In this document: positions 1 to 9,456 of the stretch, piece by piece
Layout: every line of letters starts with the position of its first letter
Position numbering within the stretch: position 1 is the first letter of the stretch
Assembly (NCBI GenBank): GCA_003223315.1
Contig: QHYR01000035.1
Coordinates: forward strand, 1-57,417
Reading direction: 5' to 3'
Length of the DNA: 57,417 nt
Source: Acidobacteriota bacterium
Lineage (GTDB): Bacteria; Acidobacteriota; Terriglobia; Acidiferrales; UBA7541
The notes under the pieces: generated by a model
Databases searched by the model: none
Seen by the model: only the letters and a program-made list of their open reading frames with translations
Told to the model about the DNA's origin: nothing
Made by a program: the position numbers and the translations under genes

Positions 1-398
1 CCCGTGGCGCGATAATCTTTCCAGCCGGAGCCTGCCAAGTATCCCCTCACCACGCATTCGATAGGCAACGGCCGGGTCTTGCGGCATAACATGGATCGCC
101 CGGCAAGCTGCTGACGATACGCGGCAGCGGCGCCAGGAAAATCTGACGCGCTCAAGACGTGGTGGGCAACGATATCGCCGAGCGCCTCAAACCAGAAGAG
201 CGAAAGCTGTGTGAGCACAGGGCCCTTATCGGGAATCGGAGTGGGAAGCACAACGTCAAAAGCGGAAAGCCGGTCTGTGGCCACCAGCAGCAGATCGTTT
301 CCCACTTCGTAGAGGTCGCGAACTTTGCCCCTGGACAGCAGTTTGAGGCCGGGCAACTCCGTTTCCCAAACAACAGCGCTTATGTAAGGAGATGCCAC
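1..398 (-). CDS. purC: SAICAR synthetase PurC, N-terminal part (cut by window edge)
   Basis: Phosphoribosylaminoimidazole-succinocarboxamide synthase, which joins CAIR and aspartate using ATP in cytoplasmic purine biosynthesis. The minus strand reads without a stop for 132 codons from a GTG start at 398-396. The product contains the family hallmarks LLSRGKVRDLYEVG (nucleotide-binding start of the fold), LVATDRLSAFDVVLP, PIPDKGPVLTQLSLFWF and CVVRGYLAGSGWKDY, in the right order and spacing. The C-terminal half lies outside the window. No ATG is available near the start of homology, so GTG is preferred; an AGGA stands about 13 bases upstream. A strong promoter (431-458) precedes it, so it can be transcribed independently of smc, which lies upstream on the same strand. 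Confidence 0.95.
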   Translation of the reverse strand, partial: MASPYISAVVWETELPGLKLLSRGKVRDLYEVGNDLLLVATDRLSAFDVVLPTPIPDKGPVLTQLSLFWFEALGDIVAHHVLSASDFPGAAAAYRQQLAGRSMLCRKTRPLPIECVVRGYLAGSGWKDYRAT

Positions 399-430
399 GA
401 GTGAATTTTTATCCTGGTGAAGAGGCGGGT

Positions 431-458
431 ATTCTAGCGCAGAGCTAGGCGATGTCAA
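431..458 (-). promoter_or_regulatory. Promoter of purC
   Basis: Reading the minus strand, a perfect -35 hexamer TTGACA (458-453) and a -10 TAGAAT (436-431) are 16 bases apart. The predicted transcript start is near 424, about 25 bases upstream of the purC GTG. It lies between the end of smc and purC. Confidence 0.75.
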
Positions 459-559
459 CAGTGAAGAAAAATTGAACGTGGAAAATTAAGTTGTAGAATG
501 GCGCCGACAAGCAAAGAAAATTCTTTACAGTCAAGCTGAAAATTTCGAGCCGTGAAATT

Positions 560-3500
560 TCAAGCTGCGTGGCTCGCGCTGGAGCGGGCTTGTTCCCAAT
601 TCACGGAAACAAGCTTGGAGACGCCGGGCTCCTGCATGGTCACGCCGTAAAGGACGGAAGCCATCTCCATGGTGCGCCGGTTGTGCGTCACCACGATGAA
701 CTGGGCATCGGCGCTCATCTCCGCCAACATCTGAGCGAAGCGGCCGACATTGGTCTCGTCCAGAGGCGCATCGACCTCATCCAGGATGCAAAACGGGCTG
801 GGCTGGTAGCGGAACACGGCGATCAACAGAGCGAGCGCCGCGAGCGCCTTTTCACCGCCGGAAAGCAGGAGCACGTTTTGCAGACGCTTCCCAGGCGGCT
901 GCGTAGCGATATCAATTCCCGCCTCTCCGGAGCTGTCGGGCTCAGAGAGGCGCATCTGTCCGGTGCCGCCCCCGAAGAGCGTTTGGAACGCTGCTGCGAA
1001 ATGCGAGTTGATGATGGCAAACGCTTCTTCAAATTTCTGACGGGAAATCTGGTCCAGTTCACCGATGGTCTGTTGGGTATCGGCAATGGATTGCAGCAGA
1101 TCGGCCCGTTCGCGCTCGAGGAAGCTGAAGCGCTGTTCACATTCGTTGTATTCTTCGAGGGCCATCATGTTCACCGGACCCATAGCCTCGGCGCGCGACT
1201 TCAAGTCTTGATACTGCACCTCAGAGGCCGCCAGATCATCCCCTTCGAGCAGCGCGTCTTGCTCGGCCATCAGGTCTTCGGGGTTGGCGTTGAGTTCGTT
1301 CAGACACGCGGCGCGGAGATGCTCTCGCTCGGCATCGTTGCGAGCGCGTTCGACCTCCTGGCGACTGCGATCTTCCCGAAGCTCGCTAAGAGTTTGCCTA
1401 CCGCCTCGGAGCGCATTGTCGACTTCGCTCGTGCGCAGGCGGACTTGATTCCATTCGCGCTCCAGATCGGCTTTTTGCCTTTCGCGGTGCTCGCGTTCGG
1501 TGCGCAGCGATTCCATCTGCAGGCGTTGCTCTTGGCTCCGGATGACGAGATCGGCTTCCTCAGCCTGGATCGTTGCTTGCTGCGCGGAAAGGGAAGATAA
1601 CCGCGCGACAAGCTCCTCACGTTCCTGTCTGATGCGCATCGAAATGGCCGTGGCGCCGGAAAGCCGCTCGGTCATGGTTGCCTGTTCGGCACGCTTGACA
1701 GCAACCTCGTCATGATGGGCCTGCGCCGACAGGCGGACCTCGCTGATGAGCGCGGTAGCTTCGGCCATATCGCATTCAGCTGCTTCGCGCCCTTTCAGGA
1801 TGGCCTCGCGTTCCACGATGGCGTGCTCGGCTTTCTGTTTGGCGGCGTGAGCGTCGCGCCGAAGGTGTTGGACATCAGACTGGCAGGCCGCCAATTCTGT
1901 ACTGAGCCGTGCCAATTCGGCGCGCGCCTGATCTCGTTCCAGGGTCGCAGCGACAACTTTCTTCCCAGCCTCGACACGCTCCAGGGTCATCTCCTCGAGA
2001 GATCGTTCCGCTTGCTGGCGTTCCGATTCCAGCCGTTCGGCGGCGGATTGCAATTCGGCCAGGGTGCCTTCCAGGCGTGAAGCTTCGGCGTCCAGCGCAC
2101 GCAGCTCACGTTTCGTAGCCAAAGGACCGGCTTCGGTCGGGCGGCCGCCTGTGACGGCGCGCCCGTGATAGCAGGTTCCATCCGGAGTCAGAAAAATGTA
2201 CGAGGGATTCTCGCGCGCCAGCCGCTCTGCGACTTCGGGCTCTTCCACAAGGAAGGCAGAGCGGAGCCGCGGCAAAAACTGCTTTGCCGCCGGGCCGAGG
2301 GGATTCCGAAATTCGACCAAACGGTCCAGGCGCGATACGCCGGATTCCTGGGGAAAAGGGGCAACAACCTCCTGTTCGCCGAGATCCAAGTTGCGCAGCG
2401 AATCGACGAAGAAGGTGGCACGACCGCCGAATTCCTCACGCAAGAGGGCGATGCCGGCACGTGCATGGTCGAAGGTTTCCACGACCACGTATTCGAGCTC
2501 GTCCCGGAGAAACTGTTCTACGGCGGTTTCGTATTGAGGCTCCACCTCGGCATAGTCGGCGAGCAAACCGACGGCCCGGAAATTCCGAGCCGCTCCCTGG
2601 CCATTGGCAGCGAACAGCTTTTGCACGGTTTCCGTGCTGTAGGAACGGTCACTCAGGACCTGTCCAAGCGCGTGGCGGCGAGCGCGCACTGCGGCAAGCG
2701 AATCGCGAAGGGCGTCACAGCGCGAGGCCACCTCGGCCTGATCGCCACGATAATTTGCGAGGCGTTGCTGTGCATCTGCCACGGAGCGCTCGAGAAGGCG
2801 GGCCCTCTCGGTTGCGCCTTGCCAGCGCAGGTCAGCCGCTTGCGAGCCCTCCCGGTAATGTAACGATTCTTCCAATAGAGCCTGCTCGGATTTTTCCACC
2901 CTTTCGAGCGCACCCGAATGATGCGCCAGCAACTGCTCGGCTTGTGCCTGCGCGTCCTGAATTCGAGCGAGGGCTTGATCGAACTCCTGGATTCGGCGTC
3001 GTGATTCCGCAATACGCGCCTCGGCAGAATGGCTGATCGCCGACAACTCTGAGGAGCGGGCCGCAAGTTCGCCCACGACGGCCTCCCATCGCGCGGCCTC
3101 CTCCTGCAGGCGCGCGACGATCGCATCCTGGGCCGCGACGCGCGATTCGACGTGCGCCAATTGTGCGGCGGCTTGTTCGCGCTCACTCGCCAATTGGCGC
3201 CCACGCTCAGCGAGTTCTTCCTGGCGCTGACGGTTGAACAGGATACGGTTTTCTGCGCGGTCCAGCTCCAGCGCAGCCTGGCCGATGAGGTTTTGATTCT
3301 GACGCAATTCGGCATCCAGTTCATAGACGCGACGGTCCAGCCGCTCCTGCTCCGCTTCCAGCTCCGCGAGAGATTGGGACTGCTTCGTTTCCATTTCGGT
3401 GAGTTCCGCAAGTCGCAGGGCGAGTCGGTCGGTCTCGAGCTCCAGCCGGCGCGCCTTGCTCGCGAGCACTATGCGAAGCAGGGTCCGCATCTGCTCGCGA

Positions 3501-4354
3501 ACCTCGACATATCGACGCGCTTTAGACGCCTGGCGCTTGAGCGATGCCAGCTGTTTCTCGACTTCCACAAAGATATCGTTGACGCGCGAGAGATTGACCT
3601 TGGAGGACTCGAGCTTGGCCTCGGCAAGGCGCTTTTTGGTTTTGTATTTCGTAATTCCGGCGGCTTCGTCGATGATCGCGCGGCGATCAGAGGGCTTGGA
3701 ACTCAGAACCTGTCCGATGCGTCCCTGTTCGATGATGGCGTACGAATCCGGCCCGAGGCCAATACCCATGAAGAGTTCCTGTATATCGCGCAGCCGAGCA
3801 GCGCGGCCATTGATGAGATAGTCGCTTTGGCCCGAGCGGTACAGCCGGCGGCCAACTACGACTTCACCGGGCCGTGCCGCAGGTCTTTGAGCCGCGCGCG
3901 GCTTTCTGGAGGTTTTATCGCCGGCAAAAGCGGTGGGTCCACTTTCGATCTCTACCGGGGTGGTTTCGGCGGATTCCGCCGCCTCAGCGAAGGGGGGCAA
4001 CCCTTCGCCTGCGTCAGGGGCAATCTCGCCGGGACTCGTGGCTGCTTGCGATTCGCCGAGTACGCGCCGCGCCGCCTCTGCCAATTCGGTGTCGACGAGA
4101 GTTAAGGTGACCTCAGCCAAACCCATAGGAGGCCGCTTCGCTGTTCCATTGAAGATGCAGTCAGCCATTCGCTCTGCGCGAAGCGTCTTATGGCTTTGCT
4201 CCCCCAGGACCCAGGAAACGGCATCGACAATATTCGATTTGCCGCATCCGTTCGGCCCGATGATGCAGCTCAGCCCGGTGCCGCTAAAGGTCAGGTGCGT
4301 TTTTTCGCAAAACGACTTAAAGCCAACCAGTTCGACTTTGCGGAGTTTGAGCAA
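560..4354 (-). CDS. smc: Chromosome segregation ATPase SMC
   Basis: Condensin-type SMC protein of 1264 residues, which organises and segregates the chromosome with ScpA/ScpB. The N-terminus has the Walker A motif GPNGCGKS (about residues 33-40). The middle is two long Gln/Glu/Arg/Ala-rich coiled coils separated by a hinge (around residues 510-660). The C-terminus has the ABC signature LLSGGEKALAALALL and the Walker B region FCILDEVDAPLDE. The start is a TTG at 4354-4352, because homology (LKLRKVELVGFKSF) begins at once and an AAGGGA sits four bases upstream. Unusual: about 70 residues of Ala/Glu/Pro-rich low complexity are inserted in the head between the VTLTLVD strand and the VGRRLYRSGQSDYLING segment. 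The long reverse-strand frames inside this gene are compositional shadows. Confidence 0.97.
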   Translation of the reverse strand: MLKLRKVELVGFKSFCEKTHLTFSGTGLSCIIGPNGCGKSNIVDAVSWVLGEQSHKTLRAERMADCIFNGTAKRPPMGLAEVTLTLVDTELAEAARRVLGESQAATSPGEIAPDAGEGLPPFAEAAESAETTPVEIESGPTAFAGDKTSRKPRAAQRPAARPGEVVVGRRLYRSGQSDYLINGRAARLRDIQELFMGIGLGPDSYAIIEQGRIGQVLSSKPSDRRAIIDEAAGITKYKTKKRLAEAKLESSKVNLSRVNDIFVEVEKQLASLKRQASKARRYVEVREQMRTLLRIVLASKARRLELETDRLALRLAELTEMETKQSQSLAELEAEQERLDRRVYELDAELRQNQNLIGQAALELDRAENRILFNRQRQEELAERGRQLASEREQAAAQLAHVESRVAAQDAIVARLQEEAARWEAVVGELAARSSELSAISHSAEARIAESRRRIQEFDQALARIQDAQAQAEQLLAHHSGALERVEKSEQALLEESLHYREGSQAADLRWQGATERARLLERSVADAQQRLANYRGDQAEVASRCDALRDSLAAVRARRHALGQVLSDRSYSTETVQKLFAANGQGAARNFRAVGLLADYAEVEPQYETAVEQFLRDELEYVVVETFDHARAGIALLREEFGGRATFFVDSLRNLDLGEQEVVAPFPQESGVSRLDRLVEFRNPLGPAAKQFLPRLRSAFLVEEPEVAERLARENPSYIFLTPDGTCYHGRAVTGGRPTEAGPLATKRELRALDAEASRLEGTLAELQSAAERLESERQQAERSLEEMTLERVEAGKKVVAATLERDQARAELARLSTELAACQSDVQHLRRDAHAAKQKAEHAIVEREAILKGREAAECDMAEATALISEVRLSAQAHHDEVAVKRAEQATMTERLSGATAISMRIRQEREELVARLSSLSAQQATIQAEEADLVIRSQEQRLQMESLRTEREHRERQKADLEREWNQVRLRTSEVDNALRGGRQTLSELREDRSRQEVERARNDAEREHLRAACLNELNANPEDLMAEQDALLEGDDLAASEVQYQDLKSRAEAMGPVNMMALEEYNECEQRFSFLERERADLLQSIADTQQTIGELDQISRQKFEEAFAIINSHFAAAFQTLFGGGTGQMRLSEPDSSGEAGIDIATQPPGKRLQNVLLLSGGEKALAALALLIAVFRYQPSPFCILDEVDAPLDETNVGRFAQMLAEMSADAQFIVVTHNRRTMEMASVLYGVTMQEPGVSKLVSVNWEQARSSASHAA

Positions 4355-4512
4355 GGGATCCCTTAAGTTCCGCCACGCCCCGCCAAAGCAACGCCGCTTG
4401 GGCGGATACGTGTTCGGTTTCCTCGAGCGGAGGGGATGCGCGACGACAACTTTGGCGGGGCGTTTAGCAGTGACCCAGCCGTCCGGCGCTTGGATCGGCG
4501 GTTACACGCCGC

Positions 4513-4541
4513 ACCATAACACATGGTCCAAGGAGTGTAAA
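4513..4541 (-). promoter_or_regulatory. Promoter of smc
   Basis: Minus strand: -35 TTTACA (4541-4536), 17-base spacer, -10 TATGGT (4518-4513). The predicted start near 4506 leaves a leader of about 150 bases before smc. I see no other gene in 4355-4712, which holds this promoter and the divergent cysS promoter. Confidence 0.6.
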
Positions 4542-4633
4542 GCATTGCTCGCAGCAGCTTTCTAAAACGAAATGAACGTTCGATATCTCATCGCTGAGCC
4601 GTGTTCAAGCGAATTTCAACTCGCTTGGGCGCG

Positions 4634-4662
4634 TTGCTGCCGTTCTAGCGCTCGGCTAGAAT
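4634..4662 (+). promoter_or_regulatory. Promoter of cysS
   Basis: -35 TTGCTG (4634-4639), 17-base spacer, -10 TAGAAT (4657-4662). The predicted transcript start is near 4669, upstream of every candidate cysS start codon. Confidence 0.6.
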
Positions 4663-4712
4663 GCTAGCTCATCGCGAGGGCGGATGCCCTTGCACGTTTC
4701 TCAGCATATCAT

Positions 4713-6191
4713 TTGAGTAACGGGCACCCGGCCGGAGGGATGCCGCAACGATCAATGGGCGATATCGTTTTCCAAAATACGCTCGGAGGACAGAAGCAAG
4801 ACTTTGTGCCGCTGCATCCGGGCCAGGTGAGAATGTATACATGCGGCCCCACCGTCTACGACTTCGCCCATATTGGCAATTTTCGGACGTTCGTTTTCCA
4901 GGATATCCTGCGTCGCTTTCTGCGCTCGCGCGGTTTCGAGGTCATGCAGGTCACCAATTTCACCGATGTGGACGATCGCATCATCGCCAAAGCCGCGGAG
5001 GCAAAGGTCGATATACGCGATTACACGGCCAAATATATCGAGGCTTTTCTTGCGGATCAGCGGGTATTAGGTCTCAAAAAACCGGAATACATGGTGCGGG
5101 CCACCGACCATATCGAGGATATGGTTCAGCTCATCGAGCGGCTCACGGCCAAGGGCTTTACCTATGTGAGCGAGGGATCGATCTACTTTCGCATATCGCA
5201 ATTTCGCGATTACGGCAAGCTGACCCATGTGGATATGGCAGGCATCAAGGCCGGGGCGCGTGTGGATGTAGATCGCTATGACAAGGCTGATGCGCGCGAT
5301 TTCGCGCTCTGGAAAGCTCCCAAGCCGGGGGAGTTTTTCTGGGAAACGCGCATCGGTCCAGGCCGACCAGGCTGGCACATTGAATGCTCGACCATGGCCA
5401 TGAAGTATTTGGGAGAAACGATCGACATTCATTCCGGCGGCGTGGACCTTGCCTTTCCGCACCACGAAAATGAGATCGCGCAGTCTGAGGCCGCGACGGG
5501 GAAACCCTTTGTGCGCTATTGGCTTCATGCCGAACACCTCCTGGTCGACTCTCAGAAGATGTCCAAATCGCTGGGCAACTTCTATACCCTGCGCGATTTG
5601 CTCGAAAAAGGAAACAAGCCATCCACCTTACGCTTTTTGCTGGCGTCGGTCCCTTACCGGCGTCAACTCAATTTCACGCAAGAAGGTCTGCAGCAAGCGG
5701 CAAGCTCCGTCGAACGCTTGCGGAATTTTGCCATGCGCCTCAAGACCGCTAAGTTTCCGGAGGGCACTTCCGCGCTTAGCGAGAGCGCAGAGCGGGCCCG
5801 CGAGAATTTTGAAGCCGGGCTGGAAGACGATTTGAACACGGCCCAGGCTTTGGCTGCGGTGTTCGATCTGATCCGGGAAGCCAATGCGGTCATGGATCGC
5901 GGTGAATTTCGGCAAGGCGATGTAGCACCGGTGTGCAAGGCTCTGGAGTTATTTGATGCTATTTTTGCCGTTCTCCAGGATGATGACGACGAGAAACTCC
6001 GCTCCGTCGGTATAGGCGCGCGCGGCAGCGTCCCGAGCAACGAAGAAATCGAAGAGCGCGTCGCGGCGCGACAACTAGCACGCAAGACGCGTGATTTTGC
6101 AAAGGCCGATCGCATCCGCCAGGAGTTGGCCGACCAGGGTATTATTCTCGAAGACAGCAAAGATGGGATCGTTCGCTGGAAGCGCAAGTAG
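4713..6191 (+). CDS. cysS: Cysteinyl-tRNA synthetase
   Basis: Class I aminoacyl-tRNA synthetase that charges tRNA-Cys in the cytoplasm. Visible features are CGPTVYD with the first zinc-ligand Cys, a HIGN version of the HIGH motif, WHIECSTMAMKYLG and HSGGVDLAFPHHENE carrying the other zinc ligands, and KMSKSLGNF (the KMSKS loop). A DALR-type helical C-terminus follows. Length is about 480-490 residues, normal for the family. The start is uncertain: a TTG at 4713 gives the longest form, but family homology begins nearer ATG 4755 (MGDIVFQNTL), with another ATG at 4740. A GGAGGG lies at 4734-4739, adjacent to 4740 and 15 bases from 4755, so none is ideal. The next gene follows after 30 bases and may share the transcript. 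Confidence 0.96.
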   Translation: MSNGHPAGGMPQRSMGDIVFQNTLGGQKQDFVPLHPGQVRMYTCGPTVYDFAHIGNFRTFVFQDILRRFLRSRGFEVMQVTNFTDVDDRIIAKAAEAKVDIRDYTAKYIEAFLADQRVLGLKKPEYMVRATDHIEDMVQLIERLTAKGFTYVSEGSIYFRISQFRDYGKLTHVDMAGIKAGARVDVDRYDKADARDFALWKAPKPGEFFWETRIGPGRPGWHIECSTMAMKYLGETIDIHSGGVDLAFPHHENEIAQSEAATGKPFVRYWLHAEHLLVDSQKMSKSLGNFYTLRDLLEKGNKPSTLRFLLASVPYRRQLNFTQEGLQQAASSVERLRNFAMRLKTAKFPEGTSALSESAERARENFEAGLEDDLNTAQALAAVFDLIREANAVMDRGEFRQGDVAPVCKALELFDAIFAVLQDDDDEKLRSVGIGARGSVPSNEEIEERVAARQLARKTRDFAKADRIRQELADQGIILEDSKDGIVRWKRK

Positions 6192-6221
6192 ATCAGCATC
6201 CGCAGATTCGAGGAGGCATCT

Positions 6222-7346
6222 ATGAAAGGACTGGTTGCGGCGGTATTGTTCGGGCTTCTCGCGGCCCCGGCGTTCGCACAGCAAGCGCCGCCGGCTCCGG
6301 GCATTCAGAACGCTCCGGAAATTCCTTTTGAGTCTGTGCCGTTCCTGAAGCTGACGCCTGAGCGCAATTTGGGCGAAGTTTTGGGAGTGGCGGTCAATTC
6401 CAAGGGGCACGTCGTGGTCTTGAACCATCCCGGCAGCGCGGGCACTGGTCCGGTTTACGGCGAGTCCACCACGCAAATAATGGAGTTCGATGAAAAAGGC
6501 AACTACGTCCGCGAGATCGGGCGCGGCGTTTACGGCCTGGCCTACGCGCACTCGGTGCGCTTCGACAGATACGACAATCTGTGGGTGGTGGACAAAGCGA
6601 CGATGTCAGTAATGAAGTTCGATCCGCAAGGAATGGTGGCGATGAATCTGGGGCGCCGCGACGAAGGTCCAGACGAACCGCGCTACCGGCACGCCGATCC
6701 TCCGCCAACCCCGGTGGATGGCTATTTCAACGGTTCCACCGACGTCAGCTGGGACAAAGACGATAACATCTACGTTAGCGACGGCTACTTCAATTCGGAG
6801 ATCGCCAAGTTCGATAAGCACGGATATTGGCTCAAGCGCTGGGGCGCGCCCGGCAAGGGCGGAGAACACGCTAATGAGAACCCCGGCCACTTCAGCAACC
6901 CGCACAATATCGGGATCGATCGCAACGAGAATATCTACGTTGCTGACCGCGGCAACCGGCGCATTCAAGTGTTCGACACCGAGGGCAACTTCAAGAAATT
7001 CATTTTCCTCAATGTTCCCTACGACAAGACGCGCCACCCGGTGCTGGGGAACATGCCCGCCAACCGCCCGGATGAAACGCGACCCTGGACGATCTGCATC
7101 ACCAACACGACACCGCAGTACCTCTACACCTCAGATGAGGAGCCGGGCCGCGTCTACAAGATCTCTTTGCCCGATGGCAAAATCCTCGGCGTGCTCGGCA
7201 AATCAGGCCGCGACATCGGGCAGTTTAATTGGGTGCACGGCATTGCCTGCCCCGATGAGAATACGCTCTACGTCGCGGATATGAACAACTGGCGGCTGCA
7301 AAAGCTGATTTTGCATCCCGACAAGAAGCTCGTTTCAAGCAAGTGA
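6222..7346 (+). CDS. Secreted NHL-repeat beta-propeller protein
   Basis: 374 residues. An export signal (MKGLVAAVLFGLLAAPAFAQQ) is followed by repeated blocks typical of six-bladed NHL propellers: YDNLWVVDKATMSVMKFD, DNIYVSDGYFNSEIAKFD, ENIYVADRGNRRIQVFD, NTLYVADMNNWRLQKLIL. The fold resembles the lyase domain of peptidyl-alpha-hydroxyglycine amidating lyases, but no enzymatic role can be assigned from the sequence. It is expected in the periplasm or on the cell surface. ATG 6222 has a strong GAGGAGG eight bases upstream. The 30-base gap from cysS suggests possible co-transcription, with no functional link obvious. Confidence 0.88.
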   Translation: MKGLVAAVLFGLLAAPAFAQQAPPAPGIQNAPEIPFESVPFLKLTPERNLGEVLGVAVNSKGHVVVLNHPGSAGTGPVYGESTTQIMEFDEKGNYVREIGRGVYGLAYAHSVRFDRYDNLWVVDKATMSVMKFDPQGMVAMNLGRRDEGPDEPRYRHADPPPTPVDGYFNGSTDVSWDKDDNIYVSDGYFNSEIAKFDKHGYWLKRWGAPGKGGEHANENPGHFSNPHNIGIDRNENIYVADRGNRRIQVFDTEGNFKKFIFLNVPYDKTRHPVLGNMPANRPDETRPWTICITNTTPQYLYTSDEEPGRVYKISLPDGKILGVLGKSGRDIGQFNWVHGIACPDENTLYVADMNNWRLQKLILHPDKKLVSSK

Positions 7347-7416
7347 GACGAGGATGATGTGATCAATTAAGCCGCACTTGACGCGACGTTTCCCCTACAT
7401 AACTCCGGAGCGCGTG

Positions 7417-7422
7417 TACAAT
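7417..7422 (+). promoter_or_regulatory. Candidate -10 box placed for a leaderless transcript
   Basis: TACAAT stands six bases before the aminotransferase ATG at 7429. A transcript start seven bases downstream would fall on the ATG, giving a leaderless mRNA, consistent with the lack of a well-placed Shine-Dalgarno sequence. No good -35 hexamer is visible at the usual spacing. Confidence 0.35.
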
Positions 7423-7428
7423 CGTTCT

Positions 7429-8799
7429 ATGGCCAAAGGATCGCTTCGGACTGAAACCCTCGTTCACACAAAGCTGCCGCACCTGATCACTGCGCTGCCC
7501 GGGCCCAATGCTAAACGGGTGATCGAACAGGATCGGCGGCATATCTCGCCATCCTACACGCGCAGTTATCCGCTCGTTGCACGGCGCGGCCTGGGCGCTT
7601 TGGTTGAGGATGTCGACGGCAATACCTTTCTTGACTTCAATGCGGGAATAGCCGTGGTGGCAACCGGTCACTGCCATCCCGAGGTGGTCGCCGCGGTCCA
7701 GCGACAAGCGGCCGAGCTCATTCATATGTCCTGTACCGATTTTTACTATGAAGGTATGGTCGAACTGGCGCAGAAGCTAGAAGCGATATCACCGGGCGGC
7801 GAGCCGAAGAAGGTCTATTTCGGAAATTCGGGAACTGAGGCCATCGAGGCAGCTATCAAGCTCGCTCGATATCATACCAGGCGCGAGAAGATCATCGCTT
7901 TTTATGGGGCTTTTCACGGGCGGACCTTGGGTTCGCTTTCGCTCACTGCTTCCAAATCCGTGCAACGGACTGGATTCGGAAGCCTGCTTTCCGGTGTTTT
8001 CCACGTCCCTTATGCCAACCCTTACCGCTGTCCCTACGGACACCAGCCGCAGGATTGCTGCACGGATTGCGCCAAGTTCATTGAGCGCGAGCTTTTCAAG
8101 AAAATTGTGGACCCCCAAGAAGTGGCCGCAATTATCGTGGAGCCAATTCAGGGCGAAGGGGGATATGTTCCGGGCCCTCCGGAGTTTCTGCGAGATTTGC
8201 AGCGCATTTGCCGGGAGCATGGAATCCTTTTCATAACGGATGAAGTGCAGAGCGGCATGGGCCGGACAGGCAAATGGTGGGCGGGGGATCACGCGGACGT
8301 CGAACCGGACATTTTGTGTGTTGCCAAGGGCATCGCCTCGGGGCTGCCACTTTCTGCGACGATCGCTCGATCCAGCGTCATGGATTGGAAGCCGGGCGCC
8401 CACGCGTCAACCTTCGGCGCGAATCCGGTATCGGTGGCGGCAGCCTTGGTCACACTTCGGCTGGTTCAGGAACAATATATGGAGAATGCGCGGCGCATGG
8501 GCGAGTATATTTTTGGGCATCTCTCGAAGTGGCGCGACAAGTTCCGGATTGTTGGAGACGTCCGCGGCAAGGGTTTGATGATTGGCATCGAGATTGTAGC
8601 GGATCGGGAAACGAAAGAGCCTGCTCCCAAGCTGCGCGATGCGATTGAAAATCTGGCATTTGCCAAGGGAGTGTTGGTGCTGGGAGCAGGCGCAAATACT
8701 CTAAGGCTTGCTCCTCCGCTCGTAATCGACGAAGAGCAAGCAGATTTCGCGATGGATGCCCTCGAGGCGTGCATCCGGGAGGCGGAATCCCTGGTTTAA
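7429..8799 (+). CDS. Class III aminotransferase (acetylornithine/4-aminobutyrate type)
   Basis: PLP-dependent transaminase of 456 residues from ATG 7429 (MAKGSLRTETLV). An in-frame TTG at 7378 would add 17 residues without homology. Fold-type I features are clear: DVDGNTFLDFNAGIAVVATGH near the N-terminus, FGNSGTEAIEAAIKLARY (cofactor phosphate binding), FYGAFHGRTLGSLSLT, IVEPIQGEGGY, ITDEVQSGMGRTGKWW (the Asp that contacts the pyridine nitrogen) and CVAKGIASGLPLSA with the Schiff-base Lys. A Cys-rich stretch (CPYGHQPQDCCTDC) in the middle is seen in a subgroup annotated as acetylornithine or GABA aminotransferase family. The exact amino donor cannot be decided from sequence, and no arginine or GABA genes are adjacent. 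Confidence 0.93.
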   Translation: MAKGSLRTETLVHTKLPHLITALPGPNAKRVIEQDRRHISPSYTRSYPLVARRGLGALVEDVDGNTFLDFNAGIAVVATGHCHPEVVAAVQRQAAELIHMSCTDFYYEGMVELAQKLEAISPGGEPKKVYFGNSGTEAIEAAIKLARYHTRREKIIAFYGAFHGRTLGSLSLTASKSVQRTGFGSLLSGVFHVPYANPYRCPYGHQPQDCCTDCAKFIERELFKKIVDPQEVAAIIVEPIQGEGGYVPGPPEFLRDLQRICREHGILFITDEVQSGMGRTGKWWAGDHADVEPDILCVAKGIASGLPLSATIARSSVMDWKPGAHASTFGANPVSVAAALVTLRLVQEQYMENARRMGEYIFGHLSKWRDKFRIVGDVRGKGLMIGIEIVADRETKEPAPKLRDAIENLAFAKGVLVLGAGANTLRLAPPLVIDEEQADFAMDALEACIREAESLV

Positions 8800-8853
8800 G
8801 GAGCCGAATCGGAATACGCCCCAGAGCCACTGATATCCGCGAGAGCAAAACGA

Positions 8854-9327
8854 ATGCGCGTCTTCTCCAGCTTTATTTTTGGAATGGTCGAATGGGCGGC
8901 AAGGAATGGCTTGGCGCCCCAGTCCCTGCCTTCGGATGGCGGCCCACGACGACAACCTCGACATCTGATGGGCGTACGCGGCGAGACCTTCGCGTATTGG
9001 TACTTGCGGCGCCATGGCTATGTTATGGTCTGCCGCAACTTCCGCGCTCCGGGCATAAAGGGTGAGATCGATCTCGTCGGCTTTGACGGACCGGTCTTGG
9101 CCTTTATAGAAGTGAAAACAAGGACGACTAAACCCGGCCCTTCCAGCTTACCGGAGGATGCCATCACTGCGGATAAGCGGCGCTTTCTCGCGCGAATGGC
9201 AAGGCAGTTTTTGATCGACCGCAGGCTAGCCGCTGTGAACTGGCGCTTCGACGTCTTGGCGATCGAGTCCCGGGCGGGCAATCGCCCGGTCGTACGCTTG
9301 CACAAAGGGGCCTTTACTGACCAATAG
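8854..9327 (+). CDS. YraN family protein (UPF0102)
   Basis: 157 residues. The conserved YraN core is present: GVRGETFAYWYLRRHGYVMVCRNFR, then GEIDLVGFDG and LAFIEVKTRT, which has the E..D..ExK arrangement of Holliday-junction-resolvase/restriction-endonuclease-like folds. The biological role of this very common family is not settled. The N-terminal 35 residues (FIFGMVEWAARNG) extend beyond the usual domain, and a later start is possible. It sits 54 bases after the aminotransferase and is probably co-transcribed. Confidence 0.9.
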   Translation: MRVFSSFIFGMVEWAARNGLAPQSLPSDGGPRRQPRHLMGVRGETFAYWYLRRHGYVMVCRNFRAPGIKGEIDLVGFDGPVLAFIEVKTRTTKPGPSSLPEDAITADKRRFLARMARQFLIDRRLAAVNWRFDVLAIESRAGNRPVVRLHKGAFTDQ

Positions 9328-9349
9328 GTCGCAAGCGCTCTGGCTGGGC

Positions 9350-9394
9350 TTTGCAGGTTCCCGGGCTCAAGCTAAAGTATCCTGCTCAGGATAC
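9350..9394 (+). promoter_or_regulatory. galT promoter with overlapping palindromic operator
   Basis: A -35 TTTGCA (9350-9355) and a -10 TAAAGT (9373-9378) lie 17 bases apart. Overlapping and just downstream is a perfect inverted repeat, GTATCCTG-CT-CAGGATAC (9377-9394, 8-base arms). The dyad covers the -10 end and the predicted transcript start, which is where a repressor would act. A second -10-like TACAAT (9392-9397) follows. Confidence 0.5.
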
Positions 9395-9456
9395 AATCAA
9401 GGGTTGCTAAAGAGGCGTTCCCGGCCCCAGGTGCCGCGACACGTGAGGAGGATGCG

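Noticed and set aside
569-4105. Several long plus-strand frames (up to 343 codons)
   Set aside because: All lie antisense to smc, whose coiled-coil codons leave the opposite strand open.
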